In this document: positions 1 through 4,278 of the stretch, one piece after another
Position numbering within the stretch: position 1 is the first letter of the stretch
Layout of the letters: every line of letters begins with the position of its first letter
From: JBLHKE01 sp047619485
GTDB lineage: Bacteria > Verrucomicrobiota > Verrucomicrobiia > Verrucomicrobiales > DEV007
Assembly: GCA_047619485.1 (NCBI GenBank)
Contig: JBLHKE010000558.1
Location: 1 to 5,427, forward strand
Reading direction: 5' to 3'
DNA: 5,427 bases
Made by a program: the position numbers and the translations under genes
Notes under the pieces: model-generated
What the model saw: only the letters and a program-made list of their open reading frames with translations
The model's database searches: none
Told to the model about the DNA's origin: nothing

Positions 1-375
1 ACCTGCGAGATCGCCGGCGCACCGGTTCCAGACGGGCGTGATTCGCTCTCGTTCCTGCCGACTTTGAAAGGTGAAAAAAACCAGCTTAGCGCGCCATATC
101 TCTACTGGGAATCGTACGAGAAGGGTGGCAAGCAGGCGCTGCGCTTCGGGAATTGGAAAGCGGTGCGCGAACCGTGGATCGGGGGCGAGATCCAACTCTA
201 CGATGTCGCCAAAGACATCGGTGAATCTTCCGATCTCGCAGCAGAAAATCCAGATCTGGTGCAGCAAGCAGCGGCCTACCTCGAGGCCGCGCACGTGCGC
301 TCAAAGAACTGGACGCCACCGGTACCAAAGAAGAAAAAACCTAGCAAGCCGAAGAAGAAACCGGTGACTTCCTAG
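1..375 (+). CDS. Sulfatase (arylsulfatase-like), C-terminal fragment
   Basis: Frame 1 is open from the first base to TAG at 373-375, giving the last 124 residues of a gene that starts left of the window. The series PVPDGRDSLSFLPTL, then APYLYWESYEKGGKQALR, GNWKAVR, IQLYDVAKDIGESSDLA and a closing helix (NPDLVQQAAAYLEAAH) is the standard C-terminal end of type I sulfatases: the late 'YWE...GG.QAVR.G.WK..R' strand pair and the 'LYDL..DP.E..N.A' segment. The family hydrolyses sulfate esters, often on polysaccharides, and is usually exported. The catalytic Cys/Ser (CxPxR) and the metal-binding residues lie upstream and cannot be seen, so activity and substrate are unknown. The family end is followed by an extra Lys/Pro-rich tail (PPVPKKKKPSKPKKKPVTS). 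The gene is convergent with the histidine kinase, with 60 bases between their stop codons. Family assignment is secure; specificity is not. Confidence 0.93.
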   Translation, partial: TCEIAGAPVPDGRDSLSFLPTLKGEKNQLSAPYLYWESYEKGGKQALRFGNWKAVREPWIGGEIQLYDVAKDIGESSDLAAENPDLVQQAAAYLEAAHVRSKNWTPPVPKKKKPSKPKKKPVTS

Positions 376-435
376 CTGGTTCTAACAGACTTTACTTATC
401 AGGTATTCGCGGGAGGAACCCATCGGGATACAGGT

Positions 436-1944
436 TCAATGCTGATCGGGTGAGGCTGCGTCTTCCTCACTGATCTTGGCCTCTAGGATCTGGCAGGGGA
501 AAGTGCAGACGAATTCGACCAGCCTGTCGCCTTCGAGCAGGCGGACTTTTAGCTCGCCGTGCAGGATGCGCACGATGCGGCGGCACAGGCCGAGCCCGAG
601 ACCCGAGTGGTGGTGGCTGTCCTCGGGTTGATCGCCACGCCAGAACAGCTCGAACATCTTTTCACAATCGTCGGCCGTGAGATTGGTGTTCTCGTTCGAG
701 ACCCGGATGGTGGCGCTGGCGATGAGGCGATCATAGTGCGCGGAGATCTTTACCGAGCCCCCTCGCGGTGAGTAGTCGACCGCGTTGTCGAGCAGGTTGC
801 GCACGGTGATCGAGACTAGGTTGCGCGCGGTAACTAGGGGCGGCATCTCGCTCTGGATGTCCCAACTCACTTGGAGTTCCTTCTGCTCCGCGGCGTCGTA
901 GACCTTGCGCCAACCGCGGCGGAGCACCTCGGTGATGGGGACAATCTCCTGCTTTGCCGTCTCCTCGCCGGACTCGAGCCGCGCGAGGATGAGGAGGTTC
1001 TCGACCACCCGCTCCATGCCCTGCTGGATGTCGTAGATACTCTCAAGGGTGTGCCGATACTCTTCCGGCGAGCGCTCCAAGCCAAGCGAGAGCTCGATCT
1101 GCGAACGCATGCCGGCGAGCGGGTTGCGCAGCTCGTGGGCGGCGTTGGCGGTGAAGTGGCGCTCGCGCTCGAAGGCACCCTCGACGCGGTCGATCAAGAG
1201 GTTGAGCCGCCGCACCACTGGATCAAGCTCGGCCGGCGCCCCCTTGAGCTTGAAATGATTCGCACCGGTCACTGGTGCCTCACCGATCTGGCGCGAGAGC
1301 TCTTTGAGCGGCTGGAGGTTCGTCCACAGGATCAGGCTGGTTGAGGCGATCAGCAGGACGGTCATGCCGAAGGCGACCTGGTAAAGGAGGTGGCGCAATT
1401 TCTTCAACGAGTCGTAGACGCTAGTGAGTTCTTTGGCGACGACCACGTGCATACGAATCGGTCCGATGGCCTCGGTCGCGTCTTTGTCCCCCGGGGCAGG
1501 CGGGTAGTATTCCGGGGTGAACTCCACCCCCATCGCGCGCGCAGGTTTCCCATCGAAGAGCGTGATGTCGCGGCTGGCTGGCTCGTCTGAAGCAAAGCCG
1601 ACCTGCGGGAGCGAGTGCTCCTTCAAATTGCGCGAGTAATGGAAATGACGCGCGTCGCTGGCGAACCGGTACTGCGCGAAAACCGGGTTCTGGGTGTCGC
1701 GGTGGCGGCGCATCTCCATCGTCGTCATGCCAAGCTTCGGGCGGTGGCCAACCTGGATGCAGCTCACCACGTGGAAGCTCAAATCGGTGCGCAGCGCCGC
1801 ATCGAAATCGTCGAGCAGACGCTTCTTGAACAATTCATGAATGACGGTGCCGCCGACCGCGAGCGCGACGATCATGCTAGCGAGGATCGCGAGCAGGAGG
1901 CGGGCGTTGAGCGATCTCAGGCGGAAAAATTTCACTATCGGCAC
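436..1944 (-). CDS. Membrane sensor histidine kinase, QseC/PmrB-like
   Basis: 502 residues, a normal length for this class. It senses a periplasmic signal and transfers phosphate to the regulator encoded just upstream. Visible order: TM1 about 13-36; a periplasmic domain about 37-183; TM2 about 186-208; a HAMP-like linker about 209-262 (PLKEL ... AELDPVVRRLNLLIDRV); the H-box FTANAAHELRNPLAG with phospho-acceptor His270; the N-box VRNLLDNAVDYSP about 381-393; the F-box FELFWRGD about 431-438; and the G2 box GLGLGL about 448-453. The FTANAAHELRNPLA motif and the periplasmic FDGKPARAMGVEFTPE stretch resemble QseC/PmrB and heavy-metal sensor kinases. The G1 box lacks DxGxG and reads VSNENTNLT. 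The start is GTG at 1944-1942, preceded by GGGAAG about 4 bases upstream and only 12 bases after the regulator's stop, so the two are co-transcribed. The stimulus cannot be read from the sequence; a cation or membrane stress is a guess by class. Confidence 0.95.
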   Translation of the reverse strand: MPIVKFFRLRSLNARLLLAILASMIVALAVGGTVIHELFKKRLLDDFDAALRTDLSFHVVSCIQVGHRPKLGMTTMEMRRHRDTQNPVFAQYRFASDARHFHYSRNLKEHSLPQVGFASDEPASRDITLFDGKPARAMGVEFTPEYYPPAPGDKDATEAIGPIRMHVVVAKELTSVYDSLKKLRHLLYQVAFGMTVLLIASTSLILWTNLQPLKELSRQIGEAPVTGANHFKLKGAPAELDPVVRRLNLLIDRVEGAFERERHFTANAAHELRNPLAGMRSQIELSLGLERSPEEYRHTLESIYDIQQGMERVVENLLILARLESGEETAKQEIVPITEVLRRGWRKVYDAAEQKELQVSWDIQSEMPPLVTARNLVSITVRNLLDNAVDYSPRGGSVKISAHYDRLIASATIRVSNENTNLTADDCEKMFELFWRGDQPEDSHHHSGLGLGLCRRIVRILHGELKVRLLEGDRLVEFVCTFPCQILEAKISEEDAASPDQH

Positions 1945-1956
1945 TCGCTTCCCGTT

Positions 1957-2631
1957 CTAGGTTTTCTCGGCCAGGACATAGCCCTCCCCTCGCCTGGTAT
2001 GGATCAGCCGCGGCCGGCCGCCAGCCTCGGTCTTCTTGCGAAGGTAGGCGATGAAGACATCGACAACATTGCTCCCGACGTCCTGGTTGAAATCGTAGAG
2101 CTGCTCCCAGATATCACCTCGGGCGACGATCTCGCCGACGCGGTGCGCGAGCAGTTCTAACAGCGCGTATTCCTTCGCGGTAAGGTCGAGGTGCGCGCCG
2201 GCGCGTTTCGCACTGCGAGTGCGCGTGTCGATCTCGAGGTCGCCGACACGGATCACCGGGTCGTGTTGCCCGTGGGTGCGGCGCACCAGGGCACGCACGC
2301 GGGCAGAGAGTTCGTCGAGTGAGAATGGTTTCACCAGGTAGTCATCGGCACCAGCGTCGAGCCCGGCTACCCGGTCCTCGATCGCATCCTGCGCGGTGGT
2401 GATAAGCACGCTGAGGTCGGGTTTTTTCTGGCGCAATTTGCGCAGTACATCGAGTCCGTTCATCGATGGGAGGGTAAGGTCGAGGAGCACCAACGAGTAG
2501 GCATTCTCGGTCGCCATCCACAGCCCCTCCGCCCCGTCGGCGGTGCCATCGACTTTATAGCCGTCCTCGGTGAGACGTGCTGCGACCGAGAGTCGCAGCG
2601 GTCCGTAGTCTTCGATGATTAATAGTTTCAC
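1957..2631 (-). CDS. OmpR/PhoB-family response regulator, QseB/PmrA-like
   Basis: 224 residues, the standard length. The receiver domain (about 1-117) shows the acidic pair E7/D8, the phospho-acceptor D51 in VLLDLTLPSMNG, the switch residues ITTA (about T79) and K101 in YLVKPF. The C-terminal winged helix (about 126-222) has LTAKEYALLELLAHRVGEIV, a recognition-helix segment VGSNVVDVFIAYLRKK, and the terminal wing IHTRRGEGYVL. It should be phosphorylated by the adjacent kinase and bind direct-repeat DNA as a dimer. The start is GTG at 2631-2629: it gives the expected KLLIIED N-terminus, and an in-frame TGA lies six codons upstream, leaving little choice. There is no Shine-Dalgarno at normal distance; a GGAGG lies 21 bases upstream (2653-2657), too far to be standard. 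It is divergent from the exported-protein genes, with a PmrA-box-like repeat between them. The specific orthologue is not determined. Confidence 0.96.
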   Translation of the reverse strand: MKLLIIEDYGPLRLSVAARLTEDGYKVDGTADGAEGLWMATENAYSLVLLDLTLPSMNGLDVLRKLRQKKPDLSVLITTAQDAIEDRVAGLDAGADDYLVKPFSLDELSARVRALVRRTHGQHDPVIRVGDLEIDTRTRSAKRAGAHLDLTAKEYALLELLAHRVGEIVARGDIWEQLYDFNQDVGSNVVDVFIAYLRKKTEAGGRPRLIHTRRGEGYVLAEKT

Positions 2632-2685
2632 AGTGAGTCGAGTGCGTCAGCGCCTCCATCCTGCAGGGTTTTGCGACTTGCAGAA

Positions 2686-2705
2686 GCGAAATTTCGAAAT
2701 CTCGC
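2686..2705. promoter_or_regulatory. 20-bp near-perfect palindrome, candidate operator
   Basis: GCGAAATTTCGAAATCTCGC pairs with itself at 9 of 10 positions; only the fifth pair fails. It contains two overlapping 10-bp perfect palindromes (2687-2696 and 2691-2700). It lies about 55 bases before the regulator's start and about 17 bases before the direct repeat. The symmetry fits a dimeric repressor or activator site different from the OmpR-family direct repeat. No known consensus is recognised. Confidence 0.45.
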
Positions 2706-2721
2706 ACAAAACTTACGGAGA

Positions 2722-2738
2722 ATTAATCATCCCTTAAT
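2722..2738 (+). promoter_or_regulatory. PmrA-box-like direct repeat, candidate binding site of the response regulator
   Basis: ATTAAT, five bases, then CTTAAT. This matches the PmrA box known from enterobacteria ((C/T)TTAA(T/G)-N5-CTTAAT) at the half-site level and in its 11-bp period, which is general for OmpR/PhoB-family dimers. It ends 10 bases before a TACAAT -10 element reading to the right, the layout of promoters activated by PhoB-type regulators that replace a -35 box. The adjacent regulator and kinase are of the QseB/PmrA and QseC/PmrB type. Binding is inferred, not shown. Confidence 0.6.
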
Positions 2739-2748
2739 CTTGGTCCGC

Positions 2749-2754
2749 TACAAT
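2749..2754 (+). promoter_or_regulatory. -10 element of the promoter for the exported-protein operon
   Basis: TACAAT differs from the sigma70-type consensus TATAAT at one base. At the usual 17-base spacing there is no good -35 (the spot is occupied by the direct repeat), as expected for an activator-dependent promoter. Transcription would start near 2761, leaving a leader of about 105 nt before the ATG at 2866. Confidence 0.5.
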
Positions 2755-2774
2755 GTTCAACATACCCCCAAAAC

Positions 2775-2816
2775 TGAGTGCCCCAAGGCGTATGAGGATC
2801 CGCCTAGGGGCACTCA
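2775..2816 (+). promoter_or_regulatory. Stable stem-loop in the 5' leader
   Basis: Arms 2775-2790 and 2801-2816 pair over 10 bp (TGAGTGCCCC with GGGGCACTCA), then one A/A mismatch, then 5 bp (AGGCG with CGCCT), closing a 10-base loop (TATGAGGATC). No T-run follows on the + strand, and only four T's follow on the - strand, so it is not a canonical terminator. It begins about 14 nt after the inferred transcription start. Likely roles are mRNA 5'-end stabilisation, a regulatory leader structure, or a protein-binding site in DNA. Confidence 0.6.
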
Positions 2817-2865
2817 CCCCTTTCACCCCCGTCTCCCCAAGAATAAGTAGAGCCATTACCCAATT

Positions 2866-4278
2866 ATGTGGAATAATGAGAGAATTGTCGGAACCCAGCT
2901 CGGCTGGGCGGGTCTACCGGCAATTCTCTCTCTTTTTTTCCTGGTAACACTCTCGCTGCTGGGCTCGATCCGCGCTGAGGATGGCAACGAGCCTGCAGCG
3001 CCCCAGCTGCGCACCGCCCTCGATCTCGACGGTGCCGTGGAGCTGACTTTTTTTGCGCAGAAGGGCAAAGTTTACAGCCTCGAAGCGCTGGGCGCTGAGG
3101 GTGTTTGGAAGAAAATTTTCGCACCGGTGTACGGTCGCAACCGGCGGGTAACCGAATTCGTCAATGCCGCGGATGGTTACCTTGAGTTCCGGCTCGACAT
3201 AGGCACCCTTGCAGATCTCGGTGATGCGCCGGAACTGGTGATCGGCCACCGCTACTCGCTCAACTACGGGACGCAATTGATCGGCTTGCAGTTCAACTCC
3301 CACACCGAGGGACTCGCTGAAGGAGCCAACGCGATCGACCGCCCATTCACCTACAATTTCGAAAAGACGCAGCCAGACCACGGGCAACTGGTGATGAATT
3401 TCGGCGATGGAGGAGCTACCGAGACCCTAACGATGGTGTTCGAGCGCGGGCGCATTGGAATTTTTTCAAGCGAGCTGAGCCGACCCGGTCGCCGCGATCT
3501 GAAACGCTCCGGCACTTTCCGCGCAGGCGCCGATGTCACGGTGGCGCAACCGACCTCACTAGTCGGATCGCGCTTCTTGTTCCGTGATCGCGGCATGACG
3601 TCGGTGCTGACATTCACGACAAACTTTTCAGGCTCCCTCTCGCGCCAAGGGGGTGACACCGAGGTCATCAGCTACACCTACGATGTCTCCTCTTGGCCGA
3701 AGGCCTTGATCAATGTCGAGCTCACCAGTGCGATCGAGACCCACGCCTACCAACTCAGTTTCACCGGTAGAAACTCAGGGGTCTTCGTGCGCCGCAAGGT
3801 TAGTGGCGGGCGGGTGACAGACACCGACCGCGGCAAGTTCAGCGGCAAAGGCCGCGCCGATCCCGACGACGACGGCAAGGGCAACAGCAAGCCCGAGTGC
3901 CCAGCACCGGACTCGCTCGCCGGTCGCACCCTGCAGGCACGCGTTGGCGGGAATACCGTCACTATCTTGCTCAACGGTGCAGGCAGTGGCAGCATTCTCA
4001 AACGCCTACCGAACGGGCGGGTCGCGCTCGAGCCATTCACCTACAGCTACACCAAGGAATCCTGCAGCGAGGGCCTGCTGACCATCACCTCCCCGACCGG
4101 AACCGGTGATGAAGTCCAGGTCTTGGAACTCGATTTCAACACCGAGGAGGGCGGCTCCTGCATCCGTAAACGCTACGAGGACGGCACGCTCGACGACTCC
4201 CACGAGGGCAGCTTTTCCCTCAGCGAGGACGATGATGACCTAGTCAACGAAGAAGAAGGAGGGCACGATGATGACTGA
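2866..4278 (+). CDS. Exported repeat protein with acidic tail, function unknown
   Basis: 470 residues; I do not recognise a named family. An N-terminal signal peptide (hydrophobic core about 16-32, SIRA|ED as probable cleavage near 37) indicates export. Residues about 48-112 form a module matching 'Y.LE......W ... G..R......FR' seen in many Verrucomicrobiota exported proteins. Three beta-rich repeats follow, about 124-219, 230-326 and 347-451. Each opens with L/I-x-G-x-x, has F/Y-x-Y-x-Y/F in the middle, and ends in G-x-[F/C]-x-x-x(5)-G-x(7)-G-x-F. Between repeats 2 and 3 lies a DPDDDGKGN linker; the protein ends in an acidic tail (DDDD ... EEEGG ... DDD). The start is ATG 2866: an in-frame TAG at 2848-2850 excludes longer forms. 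There is no Shine-Dalgarno. A terminator-like hairpin covers codons 5-25. It is the first gene of an operon with the overlapping paralogue. A calycin-like fold and cation binding are possible but unproven. Confidence 0.9.
   Translation: MWNNERIVGTQLGWAGLPAILSLFFLVTLSLLGSIRAEDGNEPAAPQLRTALDLDGAVELTFFAQKGKVYSLEALGAEGVWKKIFAPVYGRNRRVTEFVNAADGYLEFRLDIGTLADLGDAPELVIGHRYSLNYGTQLIGLQFNSHTEGLAEGANAIDRPFTYNFEKTQPDHGQLVMNFGDGGATETLTMVFERGRIGIFSSELSRPGRRDLKRSGTFRAGADVTVAQPTSLVGSRFLFRDRGMTSVLTFTTNFSGSLSRQGGDTEVISYTYDVSSWPKALINVELTSAIETHAYQLSFTGRNSGVFVRRKVSGGRVTDTDRGKFSGKGRADPDDDGKGNSKPECPAPDSLAGRTLQARVGGNTVTILLNGAGSGSILKRLPNGRVALEPFTYSYTKESCSEGLLTITSPTGTGDEVQVLELDFNTEEGGSCIRKRYEDGTLDDSHEGSFSLSEDDDDLVNEEEGGHDDD
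2878..2939 (+). terminator. Intrinsic-terminator-like hairpin inside the signal-peptide codons (candidate attenuator)
   Basis: Arms 2878-2891 (GAGAGAATTGTCGG) and 2917-2930 (CCGGCAATTCTCTC) form 14 consecutive pairs, one a U-G wobble. Inside, CCCAGC (2894-2899) and GCTGGG (2903-2908) form a second 6-bp stem. TC and then seven T's (2933-2939) follow directly, reading rightward only. This is the form of a Rho-independent terminator, yet it lies 10-70 bases inside the coding region of the first exported protein. Part of the T-run can be explained by Leu-Phe-Phe codons of the signal peptide, but the matching arms cannot. Conditional termination is inferred; structure is seen. Confidence 0.6.
3235..4218 (+). 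repeat. Three tandem protein repeats in the first exported protein
   Basis: Three diverged units of about 95-105 residues begin near 3235, 3553 and 3904. They are similar only at protein level. Unit ends align as GIFSSELSRPGRRDLKRSGTF, shortened here to its landmarks G198/F200/G208/G216/F218; GVFVRR ... GRVTDTDRGKFS; and GSCIRK ... GTLDDSHEGSFS. Mid-unit landmarks are PFTYNF, ISYTYD and PFTYSY. The third unit carries Cys400 and Cys432, with Cys345 just before it, which may form disulfides. Confidence 0.7.
4256..4262 (+). promoter_or_regulatory. Strong Shine-Dalgarno for the second exported protein, inside the first gene
   Basis: AAGGAGG lies 5 bases before ATG 4268 and 8 bases before ATG 4271. 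The same bases code for part of the Glu-Glu-Gly-Gly stretch in the acidic tail of the upstream protein. Its strength contrasts with the absent Shine-Dalgarno of the upstream gene and supports the 4268/4271 start and independent or coupled initiation. Confidence 0.75.

Noticed and set aside
376..436. Bidirectional terminator in the convergent gap
   Set aside because: Only a 5-base GAACC/GGTTC inverted repeat (416-420, 433-437) with a 12-base loop and no T-run on either strand; too weak to call.
871..1344. Long + strand frames opposite the kinase and regulator genes (also 1615-2160)
   Set aside because: They are antisense to clearly conserved coding sequence, have no family signature, and reflect high G+C codon periodicity.
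2775..2816. Leader hairpin as an intrinsic terminator
   Set aside because: No T-run follows on the + strand, and only TTTT follows on the - strand, where no gene lies upstream to terminate.
2753..2947. Small + strand frame of 64 codons upstream of and overlapping the first exported gene, as a possible leader peptide
   Set aside because: Its ATG overlaps the -10 element and would not be transcribed. The internal ATG at 2792 lies in a hairpin loop without Shine-Dalgarno, and the peptide shows no recognisable feature.
2914..3387. - strand frame of 157 codons opposite the first exported gene
   Set aside because: The + frame has a signal peptide, repeats and a paralogue next to it; the antisense frame has none of these.
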